A DNA stretch of 64,000 nt from the NCBI GenBank assembly GCA_031550725.1, contig JAVBOH010000009.1:1-64000 (forward strand). Reading direction: 5' to 3'. Under the pieces are notes generated by a model. The model was not told the DNA's origin. It was given only the letters and a program-made list of their open reading frames with translations, and searched no databases. A program made the position numbers and the translations under genes. The first letter of the stretch is position 1. Every line of letters starts with the position of its first letter. This DNA comes from UBA946 sp031550725. GTDB lineage: Bacteria; Bacillota; Clostridia; Oscillospirales; Ruminococcaceae. Positions 17,295-25,756 of this stretch are shown here, piece by piece.

Positions 17295-18671
17295 ATGCTG
17301 CGTCAACATCAAAAAACAATTGTAAGTATCCAAATGATAATTGACGTTATTTTAATAATATTCTCTTTTATTTGTGCTTGTATAATAAATGTTTGGCAAT
17401 CACAGATTAATATCCATGAAATTATGTTAGCAGCAAAATATTTAATCATAATATTACCAGTTTATTTAATATTATATAAAAATTTTAATATATACATTTC
17501 CTACCGCTCAAAAAGGTTGATATTAGAATTAGGAAGAACTTTTCAAGCAAATTTTTTTGCAGCAATTTTTCTGTATATTTGCTGTAATATTTTTAATCTT
17601 TCGCTTAATCAAAAAATATTATTGGTGTTTTTTGTGATTAATGTTTCAATAGCAATAATCAGCAGAATATTTTTAAGAAATGGTTTGCGATTTATGCGTG
17701 CGAAGGGTTATAACCTTAAATTTATTGTTATTGTAGGAAATAATGACAGTGCATTTGAAATGGCAGAGAAAATCCGTGAAAACAAACAATTAGGTTATAA
17801 AATTCTTGGTATATTTAGTGAAGTAGAATTAAATAAAGATGATTTCAAATTGCTTGGAAATTATAGTGAATTAAATAATTATTTATCATTAAACACTGTT
17901 GATGAGGTTATAATTTCATTGGATTATGAGGATTATCCCCAATTATATGATATTATTATTTCATGCGAAAAAAATGGTGTTAAATCAAGTGTTCTTCCTT
18001 TTTATACAAAATATTTTCCATCAAAACCTTTTGTTGAAGAATTTGAAGGTGTACAATTAATAAATCTAAGAAAAATACCGCTTGATAATTTTATTAATAA
18101 ATTGGTTAAACGTACCTTCGACATCATTATATCATTTATTTTATTGTTGGTTTTATTACCATTACTTATTTTTATAGCAATAGGTGTTAAATTTACTTCA
18201 AAAGGGAAATTAATATATAAACAAGAGCGAGTAGGTCTTAATAAGAAACTGTTTACAATGTATAAATTTCGTTCCATGAAAGATATATCCAATGATACAC
18301 ATAATAATGAATGGAGCTGTAAAAATGACCCACGCCGTACTAAATTCGGAGCTTTTATACGTAAATATAGCTTGGATGAACTGCCTCAGCTTTTTAATGT
18401 TTTAAAAGGTGATATGAGTTTAGTAGGACCACGCCCTGAAATCCCATATCATGTTAATAATTTTCAGCAATCAATTCCACGTTATATGGTTAAACATCAG
18501 GTTAGGCCAGGTATGACTGGATGGGCACAAGTAAACGGCTGGCGTGGTGATACATCAATAGAAGAACGAATTAAATGTGATATATTTTATATTGAAAATC
18601 AATCATTTTTATTTGATATAAAAATATTATTCATGACAGCAGTTATGGGTTTCGTGAGTAAACAAGAATAG
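17295..18671 (+). CDS. Undecaprenyl-phosphate sugar phosphotransferase (WbaP/CpsE-like)
   Basis: 458 residues. Four N-terminal membrane helices (to about 130) lead to a Rossmann-like CoA-binding region (VIVGNNDSAFEMAEKI near 150). A fifth hydrophobic segment near 275-300 follows, then the catalytic domain of the polyprenyl-phosphate hexose-1-phosphate transferases. Diagnostic stretches are RTFDIIISF, YKQERVGLNKKLFTMYKFRSM, the KYSLDELPQLFNVLKGDMS acidic site and GPRPE, then RPGMTGWAQVNGWRG. It transfers a sugar-1-phosphate to undecaprenyl phosphate, the first step of building a surface glycan, and so primes the pathway of the genes at 9188-16352. It has its own promoter. Confidence 0.93.
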   Translation: MLRQHQKTIVSIQMIIDVILIIFSFICACIINVWQSQINIHEIMLAAKYLIIILPVYLILYKNFNIYISYRSKRLILELGRTFQANFFAAIFLYICCNIFNLSLNQKILLVFFVINVSIAIISRIFLRNGLRFMRAKGYNLKFIVIVGNNDSAFEMAEKIRENKQLGYKILGIFSEVELNKDDFKLLGNYSELNNYLSLNTVDEVIISLDYEDYPQLYDIIISCEKNGVKSSVLPFYTKYFPSKPFVEEFEGVQLINLRKIPLDNFINKLVKRTFDIIISFILLLVLLPLLIFIAIGVKFTSKGKLIYKQERVGLNKKLFTMYKFRSMKDISNDTHNNEWSCKNDPRRTKFGAFIRKYSLDELPQLFNVLKGDMSLVGPRPEIPYHVNNFQQSIPRYMVKHQVRPGMTGWAQVNGWRGDTSIEERIKCDIFYIENQSFLFDIKILFMTAVMGFVSKQE

Positions 18672-18840
18672 CAAATTGCATGAACACTGTTTCAATCAGC
18701 ATAATAGCTTTAAAAAATATTTGTGGTTTATATGATTTAAATCAGCCTGTGATAATTTTTTAATAGAGTCATCATTTAGCATTATGTATACCGCAATAAA
18801 CTCCAGTGGTGCATTATGGAGTGAAAAAAATAAAAAATAA

Positions 18841-18878
18841 TCTCCGATGAGTTTTTCAACTTATCGGAGAATTTTTTT
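18841..18878 (+). terminator. Bidirectional terminator between sugar transferase and folD
   Basis: TCTCCGATGAGTT pairs with AACTTATCGGAGA across a TTTC loop (18841-18870). ATTTTTTTA follows on the plus strand. On the minus strand the stem is followed by a TTATTTTTTATTTTTTT tract, so it also ends folD. Confidence 0.85.
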
Positions 18879-19731
18879 ACTGTATATTATTTTTAACTTT
18901 TGCAGATGTAAGTGTGTTTTTCATAAGCATTGCAATTGTCATAGGGCCAACACCGCCAGGAACAGGTGTGATGTAACCAGCCTTATCAAAGCAAGCTTGA
19001 TAATCAACATCACCGCAAAGCTTACCCTCGTCATTTCTGTTCATGCCGACATCAATAACAACTGCACCCTCTTTAACCATATCAGGTGTAACAAAGTTCG
19101 CTTTACCAACAGCTGCAACAAGAATATCTGCATTTGCACAAATTTCTGCAAGATTTTTTGTTCTTGAATGGCAAATAGTAACAGTGCCGTTTTTATGTAA
19201 CAGCAGCATAGCCATAGGCTTGCCAACGATGTTACTTCTGCCAATTACAACACAGTTTTTACCATTCACATCAATGCCTGTTTCAGCGATAAGCTCCATA
19301 ACACCAGCAGGAGTACATGGTAAAAAGTTGAAATCACCAATCATTATATGACCAACATTCTGTGGATGGAATGCATCAACATCCTTTTCAGGAAGAATAG
19401 CATTTATAATTGAATTTTCATCAATATGCTTAGGAAGCGGCAATTGCACAAGTATACCATTAACCTTATCATCATTGTTAAGTTTATCAACAAGGTCAAG
19501 AAGTTCATTTTGTGTAGTTTCAGCAGAAAGAGCATATTCGAATGAATTAAACCCAACTTCCTCACAAGACTTCTTCTTGTTATTAACATAAACTCTTGAT
19601 GCAGGGTTATCCCCAACAATTACAACTGCAAGCCCAATTTCAATACCTTTTTCTTTAAGTGCCAAGGTTTCAGTGCGGACATCACCCTTAACCTTTGCTG
19701 ATATAGCTTTACCATCAATTATCTGTGCCAT
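18877..19731 (-). CDS. folD: Bifunctional methylenetetrahydrofolate dehydrogenase/cyclohydrolase
   Basis: FolD converts 5,10-methylene-THF to 10-formyl-THF through the methenyl form using NAD(P)+. Motifs present include VGDNPASRVYVNNKKKSCEE (catalytic Lys in the YxxxK-type stretch), GILVQLPLPKHI, DVDAFHPQNVG, the Rossmann segment VIGRSNIVGKPMAMLL and the end signature PVPGGVGPMTIAML. The start at 19731 (MAQIIDGK) is chosen because GAGGAGG lies 9 bases upstream; longer frames start inside that site. Length from this start is 284 residues, normal for FolD. The upstream neighbour is lgt, separated by the structured repeat at 19754-19918. Confidence 0.96.
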   Translation of the reverse strand: MAQIIDGKAISAKVKGDVRTETLALKEKGIEIGLAVVIVGDNPASRVYVNNKKKSCEEVGFNSFEYALSAETTQNELLDLVDKLNNDDKVNGILVQLPLPKHIDENSIINAILPEKDVDAFHPQNVGHIMIGDFNFLPCTPAGVMELIAETGIDVNGKNCVVIGRSNIVGKPMAMLLLHKNGTVTICHSRTKNLAEICANADILVAAVGKANFVTPDMVKEGAVVIDVGMNRNDEGKLCGDVDYQACFDKAGYITPVPGGVGPMTIAMLMKNTLTSAKVKNNIQ

Positions 19732-19753
19732 TTTCATTTTCCTCCTCAAGAAT

Positions 19754-19918
19754 TATAGTGCATTAAGTTAAAAGTCCTAAAGTATTTTTTAACGGAGCTT
19801 ATGCTCCATTTTTGCAACTACGTTGCAAAAAACTTCCTAATAGTAGGTTGACGGCTTCGCCGCATCGCACTACGTGCTAATTTAAAACACTTGAGTGTTT
19901 TAAATTTAACCTACTATA
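19754..19918 (-). repeat. Structured palindromic element, copy B
   Basis: Runs from TATAGT (19754) to ACTATA (ending 19918), flanked by TA. The hairpin series follows copy A but with different, still complementary, sequences: GGAGC-TTAT-GCTCC, TTTTTGCAAC-TAC-GTTGCAAAAA (perfect), CGGC-TTC-GCCG, GCAC-TAC-GTGC and TTTAAAACACT-TG-AGTGTTTTAAA (perfect). The right end covers the lgt stop codon (19914-19916). The element fills the whole lgt-folD gap, so it is transcribed with the operon if the two genes are co-transcribed. Confidence 0.82.
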
Positions 19919-21002
19919 TTGTGTTATCGTTGTTTGAATTTTCATTTGTAATTTCTTCTGCATCAGTATTGTCTATAACATCATCGTCATCGATAATCTT
20001 ATCATTATTTTTTAACTCACCATCTTTTTTAGTAAGTTTATTTGATTTTTTAGCTTCTGCTTTATCATTATAAGCTTTCTCCTTAGCTTTTGATTCAGCA
20101 AGTTTTGCCTTAAAATCATCAGTATCCTTGTAGAATGTATAGCCGTCAACCTCTGCTTTACGTCTGAAAATTATAATTAAAGTTATTGATGTTATAACAC
20201 ATAAAACGGCAACTACTTGTGATATACGGAAATTTCCTATCATAAGACTGTCTGTGCGAAGACCTTCAATAAACATTCTGCCCAAGCCATACCATCCAAT
20301 GTAAAGTAAGAATACTTCACCATCAAATTTTCTTCGTTTTGAGAAAAAATGAAGAACAAGTATACCTAATGCACACCACAAGGATTCATATAAAAAGCAT
20401 GGATGAACTGGTAAATTCGGATTTAGCTCAATGCCTGTTTTAAGGTAAACATCAGCCATTTCGTTAGTTATTTGTGCAGCAATACGAGGTGAAGTCATAC
20501 CCCATGGAAGTGTTGTATTTTTACCAAAGCACTCATGGTTGAAGAAGTTACCCCATCGACCGACAGATTGTCCGATAAGAAATCCTATCCCTGCTAAATC
20601 AAGCAGGGGAGGAAAGTGTAATTTTCTGATTTTAGCAGCAATAAACCCAAACAGTAATGCACCGATAACACCGCCATAAATTGCTAAACCGCCGTTGCGG
20701 GTATTGAATATTGATAACAAGTCACCCTTGAAATCATCCCATGAGGTAAAGACATAATAAAGTCTTGCACCGATAATAGCTCCGATAGCACCCCATAAAA
20801 CAACGTCAAATGCTCTGTCCTCATCAACACCGAACTTTTCCATACGCTTAAAGCAATATACAATAGCTAGGAAAAAACCAAGACAAATTAAAATGCCATA
20901 CCATTTAACAGAAATTCCGAATATCTCAAAAGCAGTGCTTTTAATGATAAATTCCCAATTAAGTGATGGAAAGGATAAAGTATTGTAATCTGCTGTGGAC
21001 AT
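19914..21002 (-). CDS. lgt: Prolipoprotein diacylglyceryl transferase
   Basis: Lgt moves diacylglycerol from phosphatidylglycerol to the lipobox cysteine of prolipoproteins. About seven membrane helices, the GGLAIYGGVIGALLFG block, IGQSVGRWGNFFNHECFG (with the Lgt signature Arg and Asn) and GLGRMFIEGLRTDSL are all present. The enzyme proper ends near residue 290. A hydrophilic tail of about 70 residues follows, first Lys/Ala-rich then acidic (IIDDDDVIDNTDAEE), not needed in most Lgt proteins. Its final codons lie inside the structured repeat, so that element's insertion could have set the present C-terminus. The start overlaps the upstream M16 gene stop by a base. Substrates within this window include the GH5 cellulase and GerC lipoproteins. 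Confidence 0.95.
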   Translation of the reverse strand: MSTADYNTLSFPSLNWEFIIKSTAFEIFGISVKWYGILICLGFFLAIVYCFKRMEKFGVDEDRAFDVVLWGAIGAIIGARLYYVFTSWDDFKGDLLSIFNTRNGGLAIYGGVIGALLFGFIAAKIRKLHFPPLLDLAGIGFLIGQSVGRWGNFFNHECFGKNTTLPWGMTSPRIAAQITNEMADVYLKTGIELNPNLPVHPCFLYESLWCALGILVLHFFSKRRKFDGEVFLLYIGWYGLGRMFIEGLRTDSLMIGNFRISQVVAVLCVITSITLIIIFRRKAEVDGYTFYKDTDDFKAKLAESKAKEKAYNDKAEAKKSNKLTKKDGELKNNDKIIDDDDVIDNTDAEEITNENSNNDNTI

Positions 21003-22300
21003 TACATATCCTCCTCGCCATTGCCAATAGGCTCGATAATGGAAATAGTGCAGTTATCAACATTGAACTGTCTGTTAAGTCTTGCAGTAACATCCTCGAA
21101 TGTAATAGAGGCAACAGTTTCAATAACATCAAATGCCTGTAATTTTTCCATTCCTGCACTAAGCATCAATGTTGCAATAGCCTCAGCATCATTGAGATCA
21201 CGAATAAGTGAGCCATAATAAGATTTTTTGATAATATCAAATCGTTCTTCATCAAGACCCTCTTTTTTACAGCGTTCAATTTCAGCTTTTATTTTTTGTA
21301 GAACAAGATGTGGATTTCTTGACTCACCGCCAAAAATCGAAACGAAATATCCATCACCCCAGAAAACCTCGGATGAGAATGATGAGTTAATAGTGCCATC
21401 ATCATACATATTTTTATAGAAATCAGATGTATCATCAGAAAGTAATGATAGTACAAAATTTGTTTCAATTTCAGCCCGAACTGCATTAATACCGCTTTCA
21501 GGCTTAGCTTTAAAACCGATATTAAACATTGGCATCGAAATTTCAAGTTTCTGTACCATCACTGCTTGTGCAACAGTTTCAGGCTCATCTTCAAATGCAG
21601 TTTCAAGCTCAATATTTTCATTCTGTTTCAAATGCTTATCACATAATTCAAGAACTTCATCAACATCAATATTTCCAGCAATACTCAACACCATATTATT
21701 GAGGTTATAGAAAGTATTATAGCATTTATATAGTAAGTCGGCATTAATTTCAGCAATTGTTTCAACAGTACCTGCAATATCAATTTTAACTGGGTGATTG
21801 TGAAACAACCCGCACAGCATATTAAAGAAAACTCTCCAACCTGCATTATCATCATACATACGAATTTCCTGACCGATTATACCTTGTTCTTTCTGAACAC
21901 TTTCAGGAGTGAAGTATGGATCCTGAACAAAGTCGAGCAAAATTTCAAGCGATGCCATTTCATTGTCAGTGCAAGTGAAAAGATAGCAAGTCTTGTCAAA
22001 AGAAGTATATGCATTTGCAGATGCCCCAGTCTTTGCATAAAGACTAAAAACATCACAATCTTCATTTTCAAAAAGCTTATGCTCAAGATAATGCGCAATA
22101 CCGTTTGGCACTGTTATAAAATCGGCATCATTTTTTGTCTTGAACTTTGTATTAATAGAGCCGTATTTTGTGCCGAAAAGAGCATGAGTTGTGCTGTAAT
22201 TCTCCATTTTCCAAATGTAAATATCAAGCCCTGTTGGGTGTTTAACATAAGTGTACTGTTCATTGGTACGCTCGTTTTTTATTATTTGTTTATTATGCAT
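21002..22300 (-). CDS. M16 zinc peptidase, YmfH-like (catalytic partner)
   Basis: 432 residues. The inverted zinc motif HYLEH lies at residues 70-74, with the third ligand glutamate in QGIIGQEIRMYDD about 75 residues later. The second half is the non-catalytic M16 repeat. Pitrilysin-type chambers need two such halves from each of two subunits, and the gene immediately upstream encodes a related protein without the zinc motif, the same arrangement as ymfF-ymfH of Bacillus. The start at 22300 is favoured by AGGAGTG 8-9 bases upstream; it overlaps the upstream gene by 8 bases. Likely role: degradation of peptides in the cytoplasm or processing of a peptide product. The substrate is not evident. 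Confidence 0.9.
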   Translation of the reverse strand: MHNKQIIKNERTNEQYTYVKHPTGLDIYIWKMENYSTTHALFGTKYGSINTKFKTKNDADFITVPNGIAHYLEHKLFENEDCDVFSLYAKTGASANAYTSFDKTCYLFTCTDNEMASLEILLDFVQDPYFTPESVQKEQGIIGQEIRMYDDNAGWRVFFNMLCGLFHNHPVKIDIAGTVETIAEINADLLYKCYNTFYNLNNMVLSIAGNIDVDEVLELCDKHLKQNENIELETAFEDEPETVAQAVMVQKLEISMPMFNIGFKAKPESGINAVRAEIETNFVLSLLSDDTSDFYKNMYDDGTINSSFSSEVFWGDGYFVSIFGGESRNPHLVLQKIKAEIERCKKEGLDEERFDIIKKSYYGSLIRDLNDAEAIATLMLSAGMEKLQAFDVIETVASITFEDVTARLNRQFNVDNCTISIIEPIGNGEEDM

Positions 22301-23570
22301 TGTCAGCACACTCCTTTCCTGTAAGAACATACACAGTATCAAGCTTTAACGATTTAGCAGCATCAATAATTTCATCACGGGTAACTTTATTAAGCATTTT
22401 AATAAAATCCTCAGGTGATTCATGTGTACCAGAATAGCTCCTCTGGAAATACCAGTCAGCAATTGACCTTGCACCATCGTTAACACTTTTCCAAGAATTT
22501 ATAATAGCCAAGCGTGCGTTGTTAATTTCTTCATCGGTAAAATCACCGTTCTGAACAGCAGAAAGCTGATTTAAAATCTCATCCTCCGCCTTTTTTATAT
22601 TAGCGTGTTCAACACCACTGTCAACATAAATAGCACCCTTTTTATCATTGACACCTGATGAACAATAATAGCAAAGTGAAAGCTTTTCACGAACATTCAT
22701 GAATAATTTGGAGAATGGAGTCCCACCAAAAATTGAATTCATAAGCTTAAGAGCAACTTGATTTTCACAATCGGTTTTAAAGGCCATAACCATCTTGCTT
22801 TGTGCAACATCATGCGGCTCACAAACCCTGCGGATTTCATTCTTAACAAGTGACTTAACAGAAGTGTTTTCACCAGCATAATCCCTGTCTAGTGACAAAA
22901 ATGCTTTACGTATAATTTCCTTTGAATTTGGCTGTTCGTTAGCACCAACAAAGAAAATTTCAATCTGTGATGTTTTTAAAATTTCCTTGTACTGTTCATA
23001 TGCAGATACAGGAGTTATAACCTTTGCAGTGTCAAGGTCACCCTTAACAGAAATTGCTGATGGTTCATTTTCGAAAACAATCGCATTAGCACGCTTAAAT
23101 GCGTATGAACGCTTATCATTGATTTCAGCCTCAATATCATCAATCAGTTCCTGCTTTTTAAGTTCAAAATCCTTTGCAAAAAAACCATCATTTTCGATAA
23201 AAGGTGAAGTCACACACTGCATAAGAATATCAGTAAGTTCATCAGTGATAAGCTCATTTTCAAGCGTATATTTATCATTTATACAGCCTGACATAATGGA
23301 AAGCACCTGAGAGTCACCCATTTTTGAAACAGTACCCTTGACAACTCCGCCATAAAGTGATGAAAGCTTTTTATTAAGTGATGTTAGCGTTGTATAAGTG
23401 CTGTTGGTGTTAGCAAGAATATAAGGGACACTTGCATTTAACGATACAGTTTCATTTGAAAGCTTTGTAACAAAATGAATAATTGTAGTGTTAGTTTTCT
23501 GACGTTCGTTAATCAGAGTGGTATAAAAAATACCGTCGTTTAATTTTTCACGGTTATATTTGATAGACAA
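22293..23570 (-). CDS. M16-like peptidase subunit, YmfF-like (no zinc motif)
   Basis: About 425 residues of M16 fold. Where HxxEH would be expected the protein has no such motif, so it should be catalytically silent and complete the chamber of the YmfH-like partner encoded downstream. The C-terminal half keeps the substrate-binding R/Y pattern (FMNVREKLSLCYYCSSG). A TTG at 23570 preceded by AGGAG at 9 bases is the most likely start; the frame runs open further upstream without a better site. The first codons overlap nothing. The pair forms an operon with lgt. Confidence 0.85.
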   Translation of the reverse strand: MSIKYNREKLNDGIFYTTLINERQKTNTTIIHFVTKLSNETVSLNASVPYILANTNSTYTTLTSLNKKLSSLYGGVVKGTVSKMGDSQVLSIMSGCINDKYTLENELITDELTDILMQCVTSPFIENDGFFAKDFELKKQELIDDIEAEINDKRSYAFKRANAIVFENEPSAISVKGDLDTAKVITPVSAYEQYKEILKTSQIEIFFVGANEQPNSKEIIRKAFLSLDRDYAGENTSVKSLVKNEIRRVCEPHDVAQSKMVMAFKTDCENQVALKLMNSIFGGTPFSKLFMNVREKLSLCYYCSSGVNDKKGAIYVDSGVEHANIKKAEDEILNQLSAVQNGDFTDEEINNARLAIINSWKSVNDGARSIADWYFQRSYSGTHESPEDFIKMLNKVTRDEIIDAAKSLKLDTVYVLTGKECADNA

Positions 23571-23631
23571 AATATCAACTCCTAAAATAAATATTGGTAC
23601 AAGATGGAATAAACACAAAACATTACCTAAT

Positions 23632-23640
23632 ATTATACCA
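23632..23640 (-). promoter_or_regulatory. Extended -10 promoter of the M16/lgt operon
   Basis: On the minus strand TGGTATAAT (23632-23640) is a good extended -10. The -35 at 17 bases is poor (TAGTAA). Confidence 0.5.
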
Positions 23641-23704
23641 TATTTTTTCTTTTATTACTATACTTATTTATAAATTTTCACACAATAATCATTAATATCA
23701 ATAC

Positions 23705-23733
23705 TTGACATTTATTTGAAATAGGGGTACAAT
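23705..23733 (+). promoter_or_regulatory. Sigma-A promoter
   Basis: TTGACA (23705-23710), 17-base spacer, TACAAT (23728-23733), serving the GNAT gene and probably the two genes after it. Confidence 0.78.
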
Positions 23734-23787
23734 TAATGTATACAAATTTATGCTCAATATACTTCGTTTTAATAGAAAGGAGTTTTG

Positions 23788-24273
23788 ATGAATACACAAG
23801 ATTATATAATTAGAAAAATAAAAATAAATGAAATACATATTTTATCCACATTGTTTGATTATAACGATATCCAAGATATGATTAACGAAAATACACGATT
23901 AATGGAAAATGAAGAAATAGATATTTTTGCTTTGTTTCATAATGATAAGCTGCTAGGTGAACTGCATATTAAATATAAAAGTGAAGATATAAATGAAGCG
24001 ATTTATGGTAAGCGAGCGTATCTTTTTGCATATCGTGTACATAAAGATTATCAAGGCAAAGGTATAGGAAAAAATTTGCTTACTCAGACGCTGAACATGT
24101 TAATAAATCAGGGGTATTCCGAGTTTACTGTTGGTGTTGAGGATGATAATGAATGTGCAAAGCATATTTATAAAAGCTTTGGTTTTTCTAAGATTATAGC
24201 AAGAAAAAGTGAAACTTATCAAGGTGATAGTTATGAGTACAATCTTTTGTTAAAATATGATGTTAGCTTTTAA
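23788..24273 (+). CDS. GNAT family N-acetyltransferase
   Basis: 161 residues, a single GNAT domain. The acetyl-CoA loop is HKDYQGKGIGKNLL near 92-105 (Q/RxxGxG/A), followed by the helix and the late EDDNECAKHIYKSFGF, where the amide-proximal Asn and Tyr of many GNATs lie. AAAGGAG is 6-7 bases before the ATG at 23788; a TTG one codon earlier is less likely. The acceptor is not predictable. The gene stands first in a short transcription unit with a small membrane protein. Confidence 0.85.
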   Translation: MNTQDYIIRKIKINEIHILSTLFDYNDIQDMINENTRLMENEEIDIFALFHNDKLLGELHIKYKSEDINEAIYGKRAYLFAYRVHKDYQGKGIGKNLLTQTLNMLINQGYSEFTVGVEDDNECAKHIYKSFGFSKIIARKSETYQGDSYEYNLLLKYDVSF

Positions 24274-24295
24274 ATATATATTTTAAGGTGAATAG

Positions 24296-24676
24296 ATGAA
24301 AAAAGAAATAATAATTGGAATAATTACTGGTTTACTTGGGTTTATATTATTTGATGTTCTATTAGCTTTTGGTATAATTAATTATTTTGATAAACATCCT
24401 ATTAATAAAACAGATGTTTATGAAGAAGATTATATTGTTTTGTACAAATCCGAATTGGATGAGAAATTTGATAAATGGAGAGTAACATATACTAAAATAG
24501 TTAATGATGGTCCATTAGGTTCTGATATAGGCGGTCGATATGTTGAATACACTGTTTGGGAAATTACATATTGGGATTCAAATGGTGATACTAAGATTTT
24601 TGAATTAAACAACAGAAGCAGTTTTGAAAAACAGGTAAATAAGATAAATAATACAACAAATAATGAACTTGAATAA
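24296..24676 (+). CDS. Small single-pass membrane protein
   Basis: 126 residues, not recognised. One N-terminal membrane helix (about 4-28) and then a hydrophilic, strand-rich domain of about 95 residues with many Tyr, Trp and Asp (ITYWDSNGDTKIFEL). The N-terminal KK favours the domain being outside. It follows the GNAT gene by 22 bases with AAGGTGA before the ATG, and precedes the recombinase gene by 5 bases. No function is suggested by position. Confidence 0.6.
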   Translation: MKKEIIIGIITGLLGFILFDVLLAFGIINYFDKHPINKTDVYEEDYIVLYKSELDEKFDKWRVTYTKIVNDGPLGSDIGGRYVEYTVWEITYWDSNGDTKIFELNNRSSFEKQVNKINNTTNNELE

Positions 24677-24681
24677 CCGAG

Positions 24682-25677
24682 GTGAGCGTTATAAAAATTA
24701 ATCCAAAAGAGTGTCCGACATACTTAAATGAATTTTTTACATATCAGCGTGTTGTAAAAATTAAAGGAGAGAGAACACTTGAATCATATTATATAGATTT
24801 ACGCCTTTTTTTACGGTATTTAAAAACGACAAAGGGCAATGTTGACCCGAATGTTTCGTTTAATAAGCTTACTATATCCGATGTACCGCTTGAATATGTA
24901 AGTTCTTTTACAAAGCTTGAGGCATTGCAGTATCTTAACTATGTTGCAACAGAGAGGCAAAATTCCGCTAAAACACGTCACCGCAAGTTAGCATCATTAA
25001 AGGTGTTTTTCAAATGCTTGTATCGTGACTTAAACCTAATTCCTGACAATCCGCTTAAGGATGTAGACTATCCTAAAATGCATGAACATCTACCGAAATA
25101 TTTAACACTTGACGATAGCATAAATCTGCTTAATAACATGAGCGTTGATGACCCGTATTATGAGCGTGATTATTGCATTGTAACACTTTTTATCAACTGC
25201 GGTATGCGTTTAAGTGAGCTGACAGGACTTAATTATCAGGATATCAACCTAAATGAACGTAGTATGCGGTTGCTTGGTAAAGGTAATAAAGAGAGAATCA
25301 TTCATATAAATGATGCGTGTGCATATGCAATTACACAGTATCTTAATGTGAAAAAGCTGTCTGCTGATGAGCCTAATGCCTTGTTTTTAAGCAAGCGTGG
25401 AACCCGAATAACAAACAGGCGGGTTCAGCAAATTGTTGACGATGCTTTAAAGGACAGTAACCTTGATAACAAGGGATATTCTGTGCATAAGCTAAGGCAT
25501 ACAGCAGCCACATTAATGTATCAGCATGGCAATGTTGACACTCTTGTTTTAAAAGAAATTCTAGGGCATAAAAGCATATCAACAACCGAAATTTATACCC
25601 ATATTGCGAATGAAAAACTTAAAGAAGCTATGGATGCAAACCCACTCGCAAATCTTAACAGTAAAAAGAAAAAATAA
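24682..25677 (+). CDS. Tyrosine recombinase, XerC/XerD-like
   Basis: 331 residues. The N-terminal SAM-like DNA-binding domain (about 10-125) leads to the catalytic domain, where the active-site residues are visible: Arg in CGMRLSELTGL, Lys in GKGNKERIIHI, HKLRHTAATL (His-x-x-Arg), GHKSIS (His) and the nucleophile Tyr in TEIYTHIAN. Length is close to XerC/XerD (about 300). The listed start is GTG 24682, which overlaps a GAGG and has no clear site of its own, so the real start is uncertain. No inverted or direct att-like repeats were seen nearby, so it is more likely a chromosome-dimer or local recombinase than a prophage integrase. Confidence 0.88.
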   Translation: MSVIKINPKECPTYLNEFFTYQRVVKIKGERTLESYYIDLRLFLRYLKTTKGNVDPNVSFNKLTISDVPLEYVSSFTKLEALQYLNYVATERQNSAKTRHRKLASLKVFFKCLYRDLNLIPDNPLKDVDYPKMHEHLPKYLTLDDSINLLNNMSVDDPYYERDYCIVTLFINCGMRLSELTGLNYQDINLNERSMRLLGKGNKERIIHINDACAYAITQYLNVKKLSADEPNALFLSKRGTRITNRRVQQIVDDALKDSNLDNKGYSVHKLRHTAATLMYQHGNVDTLVLKEILGHKSISTTEIYTHIANEKLKEAMDANPLANLNSKKKK

Positions 25678-25700
25678 TAATAATAAATAAAACAAAATAA

Positions 25701-25756
25701 TCCCCCCGTTTTTAGTCAATACTTTAAACAGTATTGAAAATCGGAGGGATTTTTTT
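25701..25756 (+). terminator. Terminator containing the PBP gene ribosome-binding site
   Basis: A long stem pairs 25701-25723 with 25730-25749, followed by seven T (25750-25756). GGAGGG (25743-25748) in the right arm is the only ribosome-binding site for the ATG at 25757, directly after the T-run. The same hairpin can therefore end transcription of the recombinase gene and hide the next gene's site. Confidence 0.75.

Noticed and set aside
24682..25677. Tyrosine recombinase as the mark of a prophage or integrative element
   Set aside because: No phage, conjugation or att-like repeats were seen around it; neighbours are chromosomal and the protein is XerC/XerD-sized.
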